DNA from: Aedes albopictus
Lineage: Eukaryota > Arthropoda > Insecta > Diptera > Culicidae
Direction: 5' to 3'
Length of the DNA stretch: 64,000 nt
NCBI RefSeq assembly: GCF_035046485.1
Contig: NC_085137.1
Span: forward strand, 347,686,505 to 347,750,504
Shown: in pieces, positions 22,312 to 30,586 of the stretch
Layout of the letters: every line of letters begins with the position of its first letter
Numbering within the stretch: the first letter of the stretch is position 1
Notes under the pieces: generated by a model
Told to the model about the DNA's origin: nothing
Databases searched by the model: none
What the model saw: only the letters and a program-made list of their open reading frames with translations
Program-made: the position numbers and the translations under genes

Positions 22312-23032
22312 ATACACTAGAGTGGGACACCGAAAGACTTTTTACTCCTGTACACTTTTTGAGTTCCTTTTTGGTCCCACATCAACTGTGCAAAATTTCA
22401 GCTCGATCGGAGAAACTATATTTTAGCGCCAGCCATTTTAAGTTTTCATACGATTTACTATGGGGAAAATCACTTTTTCAAAGAAAAATCGCCACATGTT
22501 GCCTCTTAACCCCTAAAAATAAATCGATGAATGATTTCTGTTGCAAATTTTACGAGGAACCAACCCTCCGAAGACCGCAAAGCGATCTAAGGCTTGTGGA
22601 AAAAGTTATTAACTGAAAACCAAATGGCATGCCAACGCTGTTTAACATGTAAGGAATAACAATAAATAATAAAATCTCGTCATTTTGTCGATCGGGTGAG
22701 GTTTAATAACTTTTTCCACGAACGTCTCATCGGTTTGCGGTCTTCGGAGGTCTGATTCCTCGTGAAGTTTTCTACAAAAATTATTCATCGACTGATTTTT
22801 AGGGATCTAGGGGTGACTGCTAGCGATTTTTCTTTGCAGATGTAAAATTTCCCCATAGTAAATCGTATGAAAAACTAAGAATGGCGGGCGCTAAAATATA
22901 GTTTTTCCGATCGATCTGAAATTTTGCACAGTTGATATGGGACCAAAAAGGAACTCAAAAAGTATACAGGAGTTGAAGTTTTTCCATTTTTTGTATTTTC
23001 CCATATGAACCGTGTACCAGGCTAATATACAC
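22312..23032. mobile_element. foldback element, copy 1
   Basis: Two ~340-bp arms (22320-22660 and 22680-23030) are imperfect reverse complements: GTCCCACATCAACTGTGCAA against TTGCACAGTTGATATGGGAC, AGAAACTATATTTTAGCGCC, CGATTTACTATGGGGAAA, CGAAGACCGCAAA. The loop is AT-rich with AATAACAATAAATAATAAAA. A second copy in reverse orientation is at 38149-38860. Non-coding. Confidence 0.85.
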
Positions 23033-23040
23033 CAGGAGCG

Positions 23041-23705
23041 CCACTTAGAAAATTTCGAAATTTTTTTTTTCGTTCTCCGATTGAGCTGAAATTTTCAGGG
23101 TTTGGTTTCCTATACAAGAGGTGATATCTGGCCAAATTTCAGATTTTTTCATTAGGGGGAAGTAGGGCAAAGATTTCAAGTCTAAAACTAGGTTAAATCA
23201 CAAAAACTGCAAAAACTTCCGCGAAAGTTGACGAATTAAGCATAAATTTTGCATGAACACTCTATTTCTATAGCACTTTCATTTTAACTATGCATTGGAT
23301 GTTCTTTTGAATTTATATTGATAAAATATGGGTTTTTCATGCCGATTTTGCTGATATTCAGAGCATTGTTTTTCGTACCAACAGTTCCTCCTTTTCTTGG
23401 CGTAACGTCCTCACTGGGACAAAGCCTGCTTCTCAGCTTAGTGTTCTATGAGCACTTCCACAGTTATTAACTGAGAGCTTCCTCTGCCAATGACCATTTT
23501 GCATGTGTATATCGTGTAGCAGGCACGAAGATACTCTATGCCCAAGGAAGTCAAGGAAATTTCCTTTACGAAAAGATCCTGGACCGACCGGGAATCGAAC
23601 CCGTCACCCTCAGCATGGTCATGCTGAATACCCGTGCGTTTACCGCCTCGGCTATATGGGCCCTCTACCAACAGTACTAGGAATAAAAACCTAGTATGCT
23701 GTTTA
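23041..23705 (+). repeat. direct repeat copy 2
   Basis: See 21036-22305. This copy is the empty site for the element at 21151-21965 and carries the SINE at 23386-23665. Confidence 0.8.
23386..23665 (-). mobile_element. Feilai-type tRNA-derived SINE
   Basis: A 280-bp insertion bounded by TACCAACAGT at 23376-23385 and 23666-23675; the homologous empty site is in copy 1 of the direct repeat. On the minus strand it starts with a tRNA-like head containing A box TAGCCGAGGCGG and B box GGTTCGATTCC, followed by a tRNA-unrelated body ending with GGACGTTACGCCAAGAAAAG. About 280 bp fits the usual length of this family. No tRNA-like cloverleaf is complete. Confidence 0.92.
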
Positions 23706-24199
23706 AAATAGACGAATTATCATTACATTTGGAGAAATTGCTTTATTTTTATACCAAAATATGTGCACTTCCATGTCGATCATGTGCAGCCACTTGCATT
23801 ACTTACATTGAAAATCATGCTAATGTAAAGGTAAAATAATTTTACGAATTATTCGTGAAAAATAGGTTCAGCTTATTGCGCCATGCAGTATAGTTGTTTC
23901 TGCCTCTAGTAGTGTTGCGTGCACATACAAGATGCATTACACGAATACTACCTGAGTTACTTGTGGGAAATAGTAAGCGAAAACCAGCTGTTCCCGGCAA
24001 AATCAAATTGACATGCTTTCAACCAGTAGATTTGCGTTTGTGTTCGTGACATCGCGCCGCGAGACCGCAATGGCCAATGCTTGAACAATTGGTTCAAACG
24101 ATATCACAGCAACCACAGGAAAGGCAAGTTTAAAAGTGACAGATAGCAAGCCAGTTTGATACGCTTTTTCGCCAGTGACGTTCAGTCGAAAGTGAAAAA
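23706..24199. other. unassigned DNA upstream of the gene relic at 24200
   Basis: Near 23975 is AACCAGCTGTTCCCGGCAAAA, a trace of the dispersed insect repeat. A promoter for the relic was not identified. Confidence 0.4.
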
Positions 24200-25032
24200 A
24201 TGGCCACGAAGTGCACGTTAGAGAGTGTTTCTTGTTGTCGTAACTATTTGCCTAAGGCTGACCATAAGTATTACAATGCTATAGAGCTGGAATCTATAAA
24301 AGTGACCAACTTGTTTCCCAAACTTTTGAATGATACATTCTTTGCTGATTTCTCGGAAAAATGGTTGATTAAGCATCGTTCCGGTATTGAATTACAAGAT
24401 GGTGATTTCGTATGTGCAAAGCACAAGTACAGTTTCGGAGAAAAGTGGAAGCCGTTGAAAAGATGTTAACATCCGGATCATGTTCCAAATGTGCCTTCAG
24501 CAAACAAACAAAAAGTTTCGGGTCTACGTCCGTCGTCATCCGATCAGTACAAACTGATAAGTAAGGTTGATCCCTCTTTTCCCCTTTTCGCGACACTTTG
24601 TCGGCATCACGATAAAACAGCAAATGTTTTGGAAAATACCACGAAGACTGATAAAACCGACAAAAGTTATGATCTTGATGTCACTTTTGAGCAAACTTCT
24701 GATCTGGAGCAGCTGAATTCCATATTGAATGCATTGGATGTTCCAAGTGTCCAGTGTGTCATAGACGCCTCTGTGGAAAGTTTGCCCATGAAGTTGCTTG
24801 ATTCAAAACGGCAGAAGTTTTAGAAGGCAGTTCAGAAGTTGAAGAATCTGTTTGCTGCCATTGCACCTGGACATAGTGAGCTGAAAGCTTTCCAGAAGAT
24901 ATATGACGCAGTAGTTCAGACAAATGAAAGCTGAGGGTGATTTCTTGCATCGACAGAGAAAGATTCTCACGTCAGGAAATTCAAGAACAATTGGGCTGTT
25001 CACGATCCACCGTTACAAAGGCACGGAAAATG

Positions 25033-25094
25033 GTAACATAAACTTAAAATTATAATTGTTAAACTTTTATTAAGCCTACGCTTTTTTTCGCCAG
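25033..25094 (+). other. probable 62-bp intron in the gene relic
   Basis: Donor GTAACA at 25033, acceptor TTTTTTTCGCCAG ending at 25094, AT-rich between. Length is normal for a small insect intron. Its presence shows the relic is not a processed copy. Confidence 0.55.
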
Positions 25095-25179
25095 AAATTG
25101 GAAAATATTTCATGTAAAAAAATCAGTGCAGACAGATTCAAAAGCCGGTTGGACATCGATAAGTGCAAACACTTTTTGA

Positions 25180-25247
25180 TACGTGGAGAGACGAACCAGT
25201 CAAGGGCTGAAAGTCTTTTTAATAAAGACAAATCAATCAATCAATCA
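25180..25247 (+). mobile_element. 68-bp LINE/SINE 3' tail insertion
   Basis: Bounded by ACTTTTTGA at 25171-25179 and 25248-25256. The insert holds AATAAAGACAAATCAATCAA, i.e. a polyadenylation-like signal and a CAAT tandem tail typical of an extremely 5'-truncated LINE. It interrupts the coding relic; the surrounding frame reads through when it is ignored. Confidence 0.82.
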
Positions 25248-25330
25248 ACTTTTTGACATGGCTGTATGAAAGCGGTTCATCGGGAGATCTGGCCTATGGA
25301 ACCACCAGTATTTCCACGTAATTGCGATTC

Positions 25331-25680
25331 ACTCTATACATCCCAGCGCAACAGTGATGTATGCAAACTGTAATTAATTAAATTATAAATAAGCTAAACT
25401 ATAGGTTTTAGGAATCCCATTTACTTTTAGAAGCTAGTTTAAGGTTGCATGACTCTTCGATTTAACTTAGTTTTCACCATTCTGTAGATTCTGTAAATAG
25501 TTCAAATCATATCAGCTATAAACTTTTACTACTAGTTTGACTATCTCTTTAATTTTAAACTTACTATTTATCATTTAGGCTTAAGAAAAGATCAAATTTA
25601 GATTGGTATCTCTCATTACCTTAGATAAACAAATGCATCATTTAGGTGCACTGAATTCTAACTGAGGAATTCCACGGGGT
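25331..25680. other. AT-rich unassigned DNA
   Basis: Nothing recognisable; possibly the 3' flank of the gene relic. Confidence 0.4.
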
Positions 25681-26255
25681 CATGTCAGTCGATCCTGAGC
25701 GACCATTTCAAAAATATCTGAAACTTTGCACAGTTTTTCAATTTCATCTAAATCGCCATTTTTCGATATTAAACCTTCATATTCTCTCACGACTAACTTT
25801 TCAAAAGGGTGTATGCGAAAATAGTTCAAAAATATTCTAAAAGCTGTACAGCAAAAACGGATTGTTCGATTGTTATGAATTTTTCAGCAAAGTTAGATAA
25901 CTAAATGATGATTCCTTAGAAAATATACACTGTAAAAAATTTATTTTTTTACTTTAAAAAAATATGATCTTTGTCACAAAAACTAAAATATCTCAAAACC
26001 CTATCTTTTTACCAACGTCAATTTTTTAGGGGAAATGGCCCATTATATCAGCTATCTACCATAAAATTTTGGTGATGGTAAACTGATAAACAAAAAAGTT
26101 ATGACATTTCAAACACTTCACAATTTCAACATTTAGTAACAAAAAAAAAAAATTTTTTCTGTGTAAATTATTTCGAGAATTATATTTTGATGCTGATTTT
26201 ATTGTAAAAGCTACCGCCTGAATTAAACAAGTTGTTTTCATGATATTTTTGTTTG
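25681..26255 (-). repeat. dispersed AT-rich repeat, inverted relative to 28880-29700
   Basis: The reverse complement aligns with 28880-29700: AAACTTTGCACAGTTTTTCA, AGCAAAGTTAGATAACTAAA, TCTCAAAACCCTATCTTTTT, ATAAACAAAAAAGTTATGAC. Non-coding. With its partner it brackets about 2.6 kb in inverted orientation. Confidence 0.85.
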
Positions 26256-26424
26256 ATTATTCATAATTACTATTTGAAACTTAGACGCGATCCAGTCTTG
26301 TGATCAAAAATACGCGTATACGTCTAGTTTATCTGCAAAAAAAATACCTCTTAGAGAACATACTTTATGATCGGAAGAATGCGAGTAACTTCAACAACAA
26401 CAAATGCATGAGAGGTACATACCA

Positions 26425-26680
26425 CAGACAAACAGACGAAACGCCTAGAACAATTTTCGTGAAAATCCATCGCCCAGTTCACACTACCACCACCTGGTGG
26501 AAATGTTTCACGAAACACTGCGTTGTGCAATATCGTCATCAGAAGGCGCTAGTGTGAAGCGTCAAACGCAAAGAAAAACGATGGGCGCTCTTCTGGCTAT
26601 GAAAGCCACAACCAAGATTCAAAGTGATCGTTAAAGGCGTGGTCAATGAAAATTTCGTCAGTGTTACGTTTGTTTGTCTG
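26425..26680. mobile_element. miniature inverted-repeat element (CAGACAAACA ends)
   Basis: Left end CAGACAAACAGACGAAACGC; complement of right end CAGACAAACAAACGTAACAC; both continue into AATTTTCRTGAAAAT-like sequence. 256 bp, non-coding. Target duplication is unclear (ACATACC-like words on both sides). Confidence 0.72.
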
Positions 26681-26891
26681 TATACATACCATGACAATGC
26701 TCACGAAAAAGCAAAAAAATACTACCGCTATGGATATTAAAAATTTTATAGTATTTTTTTTTTCAGCCAAGCAAACAACACCAAACTAGTCAATAAAAAC
26801 AAATAAGTGATTTTGTTTAATATAATCTAACGAACAACATGAACAGTCGCTTTTCCAAAGGTCTTCAACTCAACGCTCTCTTGTAGACCGT

Positions 26892-27161
26892 TTGATGAAA
26901 AAAAAATGTTCAAAAGCGTTACGAAATCTCACCGAAAGCACCATAGATAAACTGAAAGAGACTGGTTATGCTCAAATGTCCACATTGAATACAAATTTAC
27001 GCATTCGCACGTCCTGCCGTCTAGACTTTGACAAACGAACCAACTGTATATCATCGGTAAAGCAGAGCGCAGGAAGTTCGAAAACGACAACAACTGAGAA
27101 ATTGCCAGAAGTGCTAAGTGCAGAGAGTCATGCCACCGTACCATCAGCGACATCTGTTTAA
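26892..27161 (+). other. 89-codon open frame of unknown nature
   Basis: It encodes a basic, Ser/Thr-rich peptide with a middle that reads RIRTSCRLDFDKRTNC. I cannot place it. It might be a decayed exon of the same family as the relic at 24200 (Cys-containing segment near a basic stretch), but this is weak. The codon pattern gives no further support. Confidence 0.25.
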
Positions 27162-27374
27162 ACAATTTAATCACGCCCCTTTTCAATAATGCTTTGGAAT
27201 ATCCTTCAACATCTATACCCATTTCAATATTTTTAACGTTGCAAAACACGCTGAATACCCATCTTGAAGAAGAGGGAAAACAGTTGTCCTCAAATGTAAC
27301 AGCAAATTAATGAATAAACGACTAATGCGCGGAGGGCGTGATGAAATCGGAACATTACTGTACATATAATATAC

Positions 27375-27653
27375 TCTCTCTCTTCTTGGCGTAACGTCCT
27401 CATTGGGACAAAGCCTGCTTCTCAGCTTAGTGTTCTATGAGCACTTCCACAGTTATTAACTGAGAGCTCCCTCTGCCAATGACCATTTTGCATGCGTATA
27501 TCGTGTGGCAGGCACAAAGATACTCTATGCCCAAGGAAGTCAAGGAAATTTCCTTTACGAAAAGATCCTGGACCGACCGGGAATCGAACCCGTCACCCTC
27601 AGCATGGTCATGCTGAATACCCGTGCGTTTACCGCCTTGGCTATATGGGCCCT
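27375..27653 (-). mobile_element. Feilai-type tRNA-derived SINE, well preserved
   Basis: A 279-bp insertion between ATATAATATAC at 27364-27374 and 27654-27664. On the minus strand the head carries A box TAGCCAAGGCGG and B box GGTTCGATTCC; the body is nearly identical to 23386-23665. It lies one base upstream of the 5' LTR element's TACA duplication, so both inserted in the same short AT-rich site. Confidence 0.94.
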
Positions 27654-27665
27654 ATATAATATACA

Positions 27666-27880
27666 TGTGAGAATGAAAAATAAGTGAACATCTCTAGTTA
27701 TGAATAATTTGGACACACAGCTGATCATGCATTGAATCATATCGAGTTTAGTGTTTGATAGTCTGCCTCGCTGATTAGAGCTGGCAAGAATAAATAAGTT
27801 GAACTGTAGTTCAATATTCGTTTCAGTCGCGTATTCCGAAAGTCTGGGTGGGTTTGTTGGTTTTAAGTACCGGAACTACA
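27666..27880 (+). repeat. 5' LTR
   Basis: 215 bp, TG...CA ends. The 3' copy is identical by eye. An AATAAATAAG stretch at about 27789 could act as a polyadenylation signal within the LTR. Confidence 0.95.
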
Positions 27881-27883
27881 TTT

Positions 27884-27900
27884 TGGGGGCTCGTCCGGGA
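27884..27900 (+). promoter_or_regulatory. tRNA-Pro primer-binding site
   Basis: TGGGGGCTCGTCCGGGA lies three bases after the LTR end. This 17-mer is the standard complement of the 3' end of tRNA-Pro(AGG/TGG), well known from gammaretroviral and some LTR-retrotransposon primer sites. Confidence 0.9.
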
Positions 27901-27971
27901 ACCAACAGTCCCTGGATGCGTGATTGAAGACGCGTGAATTGTTGAAATTAAGAAGCAAGCAGTGCAGTGAA

Positions 27972-28640
27972 ATGGATGTGCAAATTAATTGGAGGGAAAT
28001 TTACCCTAGCTCTCCATGGGGAGCGTATGATGTACATCAAGAAACGGATATTTGTAGTTATCTGGCTACCAATTTAGTGTGCACGAATGAAGAAATATCT
28101 CGATTAGTGTACGAACTTAATGTAATGAGTAATGAATTATGGGAACTAAAATGTGAAAATTTGAGACTAAAAGCAAAATTCTTCGCTGTGGATGAGCAGT
28201 TTCAATCAGTGCAGCTCAATGATGAGGTAGCTGTGGCAAGTGGAAACAAAACAATATCATATTGTTCTGAAAACGAAGATGCAAATGGTGATACAAACGA
28301 GCCGGTACAAACGAGCTATTCAAATCGACATGTGAAATCCGTATCTTTGAGTGTTAACCGTCATCGAGGGTATACCCAGGAACATTTTTTGGAAAACAAG
28401 CAGTATCTGAATTATCTGGAACAACGTTATTTTGAATTTGTGGATGATTTACGAGCTGTGTGGAAGGCAACCAGAAGTATGAGGTATTGTGTCACTCCGA
28501 CTGATAGCTGTAGACCTCGTAGAGAATCGTCTGTGGTAGAAAGCACCATTGTACCAGTGAAAAATAAGACCAGGAAGAAATTCACCATCAGAGCCCGATG
28601 GAGGTCAGGACGGCCGAATGTGAGAATGAAAAATAAGTGA
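27972..28640 (+). CDS. 222-residue protein of the miniature LTR element
   Basis: I chose the first ATG after the primer site (AAATGGATGTG). The protein has a Trp/Tyr-rich start (INWREIYPSSPWGAY) and a likely coiled coil at about residues 35-70 (EEISRLVYELNVMSNELWEL). An acidic, Asn/Ser-rich middle follows, then a second helical block near 135-170 (FLENKQYLNYLEQRYFEFVD). The tail is strongly basic (NKTRKKFTIRARWRSGRPN). The stop codon lies inside the 3' LTR, so the last ~8 residues come from LTR sequence. No gag zinc knuckle, protease DTG or RT motif is visible. A gag-like RNA-binding or multimerising role is possible from the coiled coil and basic tail; alternatively it is a fusion of gag start and pol end after internal deletion. 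Confidence 0.7.
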   Translation: MDVQINWREIYPSSPWGAYDVHQETDICSYLATNLVCTNEEISRLVYELNVMSNELWELKCENLRLKAKFFAVDEQFQSVQLNDEVAVASGNKTISYCSENEDANGDTNEPVQTSYSNRHVKSVSLSVNRHRGYTQEHFLENKQYLNYLEQRYFEFVDDLRAVWKATRSMRYCVTPTDSCRPRRESSVVESTIVPVKNKTRKKFTIRARWRSGRPNVRMKNK

Positions 28641-28833
28641 ACATCTCTAGTTATGAATAATTTGGACACACAGCTGATCATGCATTGAATCATATCGAGT
28701 TTAGTGTTTGATAGTCTGCCTCGCTGATTAGAGCTGGCAAGAATAAATAAGTTGAACTGTAGTTCAATATTCGTTTCAGTCGCGTATTCCGAAAGTCTGG
28801 GTGGGTTTGTTGGTTTTAAGTACCGGAACTACA
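28619..28833 (+). repeat. 3' LTR
   Basis: 215 bp, identical by eye to the 5' LTR. It is preceded by the purine-rich GATGGAGGTCAGGA (28597-28612), a candidate polypurine tract. It supplies the stop codon of the internal frame. Confidence 0.95.
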
Positions 28834-28879
28834 TACATAATACATAATAAAAACAGCTTGTTTTACTCACGCAAGGCCA

Positions 28880-29700
28880 TTAACAATAAAATGAGCATCA
28901 AACTGCGATTTCCGGCCGAAATAATTTACACTAAAAAAAATATTACTAAATGTGAAAATTGTGAAATGTTTGAATTGTCATAACTTTTTTGTTTATTAGT
29001 TTATCATCACCAAATTTTTATGATCACCAAATTTTTATAATACAATGGACCGTTTTCCCTAAAAAAATACGTTGGTAAAAAGATAGGGTTTTGAGATATT
29101 TGAGTTTTTGTGACAAAAATGATATTTTTTAACGTGAAAAAAGATTTTTTTTCACAGTGTAAATTTTCATAGGAATCACCATTTAGTTATCTAACTTTGC
29201 TGAACAATAAAATTAGCATCAAACTGCGATTTCTGACCGAAATAATTTACACAGAAAAAAATATTTACCAAATGTGAAAATTGTGAAATGTTTGAAATGT
29301 TATAACTTTTTTGTTTATGAGTTTACCATCACCAAATTTTTATGGTAGATTGCTTATACAATGGACCGTCTTCCCTAAAAAAATTACGTTGGTAAAAAGA
29401 TAGGGTTTTGAGATATTTGAATTTTTGTGCCAAAAATTATATTTTTTCATGTTAAAAAAGATTTTTTTTCACAGTGTATATTTTCTTAGGAATCACCATT
29501 TAGTTATCTAACTTTGCTGAAAAATTCATAGCAATCGAACGAACCGTTTTGGCTGTGCAGATTTTTGAATATTTTTGAACCATTTTCACATACACCCTGT
29601 TGAAAAGTTAGTCGTGATTCAAAATAAAAATTTGATATCGAAAAATGGCTATTTAGATGGAACTGAAAAACTGTGCAATGTTTCAGTTCAATAGAAAATC
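28880..29700 (+). repeat. dispersed AT-rich repeat with internal tandem duplication
   Basis: Two direct copies of about 315 bp start at 28885 and 29203 (AGCATCAAACTGCGATTTCY, GACCGAAATAATTTACAC, CATAACTTTTTTGTTTAT, GATAGGGTTTTGAGATATTT). A further unique part (ATACACCCTGTTGAAAAGTT) runs to 29700. The whole is the reverse complement of 25681-26255, which has only one unit. Confidence 0.87.
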
Positions 29701-29849
29701 ATGAATTAAAAAATTTCCTTAATTTTGATGCTGTTGCTTGGAATCGCTCAACTGACAATATTCTTTTTTCTCTCTCAGTTCTATCTTCAGCGCTTCTCGT
29801 CTCATCAATTTCTTTGCTGTCACTCGTTTTGGCCATTGACAGCTGAATA

Positions 29850-30016
29850 CCCAAGTAACACACATGTTATATAAAAGTTACGACAGAGCAAGTTTTGGTT
29901 GTATAGAAGTTTATTTTACGTTATTTCAAAACAATGTTAGAATTACGTAAAATAAACTTCTATACAACCAAAACTAGCGCTGTCGTAACTTTATTATAAC
30001 ATGTGTGTTGCTTGGG
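29850..30016. mobile_element. TA-flanked near-perfect palindromic element
   Basis: TA at 29848-29849 and 30017-30018. The 167-bp element folds on itself: CCCAAGTAACACACATGTTA pairs with its complement at the right end, continuing through AGTTACGACAG and TTTTGGTTGTATAGAAGTTT. CCCAAGYAACA-type ends also occur at 54245-55372. Confidence 0.92.
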
Positions 30017-30130
30017 TAGTGACAAGTATTAAAAGCATGGAGCTCAGGCAGTGTAGCCAGCGGCAACAGTGCATATCAAACTGATTTCTCCTAATAGTGC
30101 TCAAATATTCATCCAAGGCTGCCATCGTTA

Positions 30131-30536
30131 CCCGAGCAGGAGAAAATAGCTGAAGAATAACAAACTCAGGTATGGAAAACCCAATACCTACAACCTAAAT
30201 GAGTTATTAATTAGCCCTGCATAAGAGGTAAAATACCTCAAATAATAACTGAAGTGTATTCTGTGCATAACTAGTAAATAATGACATCAGGTATTGCAAT
30301 ACCTTAATAATAATCGGCGATTTTTCTATGCAAAAAGCGATTTTTCCATAATTGAATAATACCTCAAGCAGTCCTCAACATCAAACCAATAACTCGTTGA
30401 GGTATTATATCAATATCTACAAAATACCAAAGTAAGTTATTTTCAATACCTGGATAACAGACCAATACCTTGTCTTGGTATAATACCTGACTTTGGTATG
30501 CTCCAGTTATGTGGCAGTTATTCATTCCTGCTCGGG
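30131..30536. mobile_element. TA-flanked miniature element (CCCGAGCAGG ends)
   Basis: TA at 30129-30130 and 30537-30538. The ends CCCGAGCAGGA are inverted repeats. The interior holds many imperfect AATACCT/AGGTATT words in both orientations, giving foldback potential. 406 bp, non-coding. Confidence 0.85.
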
Positions 30537-30586
30537 TACACAAAACTAGAATGGGGCGTTTAACATCAATTTATACTCCTTCGTAC

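Larger units (their letters stand above)
24200..25330 (+). pseudogene. broken gene of an unnamed zinc-finger/HTH family
   Basis: ATG at 24200 opens a frame with a Cys/His-rich N-terminus: C-C-C pattern near residues 5-14, then VCAKHKYSFGEKWKPLKRC and, across a stop at 24467, HPDH. A CxKHx(5)GxxWx(4)CxxPxH arrangement of this kind suggests a zinc-binding domain of a transposon-associated or domesticated family I cannot name. The same frame continues to a stop at 24821, then to QTNES near 24930. A frame change leads to a helix-turn-helix-like block with FSRQEIQEQLGCSRSTVTKA, a 62-bp intron (25033-25094) and KLENISCKKIS. After a 68-bp LINE tail is skipped, TWLYESGSSGDLAYGTT follows. Two stops, one frameshift and one insertion make it a pseudogene. 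Confidence 0.6.
27666..28833 (+). mobile_element. complete 1168-bp miniature LTR retroelement
   Basis: Two 215-bp LTRs (27666-27880 and 28619-28833), identical by eye, start TGTGAG and end ACTACA. TACA at 27662-27665 and 28834-28837 is a 4-bp target duplication. A primer site complementary to tRNA-Pro lies three bases inside the 5' LTR. The 738-bp interior encodes one open frame and no protease, RT or integrase, so movement would depend on a partner element. Intact ends, identical LTRs and an open frame argue for recent insertion. Size resembles TRIM elements, but those usually lack a long frame. The superfamily (Ty3/gypsy or BEL) cannot be decided without a partner. Confidence 0.93.

Noticed and set aside
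23570..23665. tRNA gene suggested by B box and A box (also at 27555-27653 and 1120-1187)
   Set aside because: Heads of Feilai-type SINEs, repeated with the same body and flanked by target duplications.
27666..28833. An integrated virus, suggested by the tRNA-Pro primer site
   Set aside because: Total length 1168 bp, no RT, protease, integrase or envelope; a small LTR retroelement explains everything.
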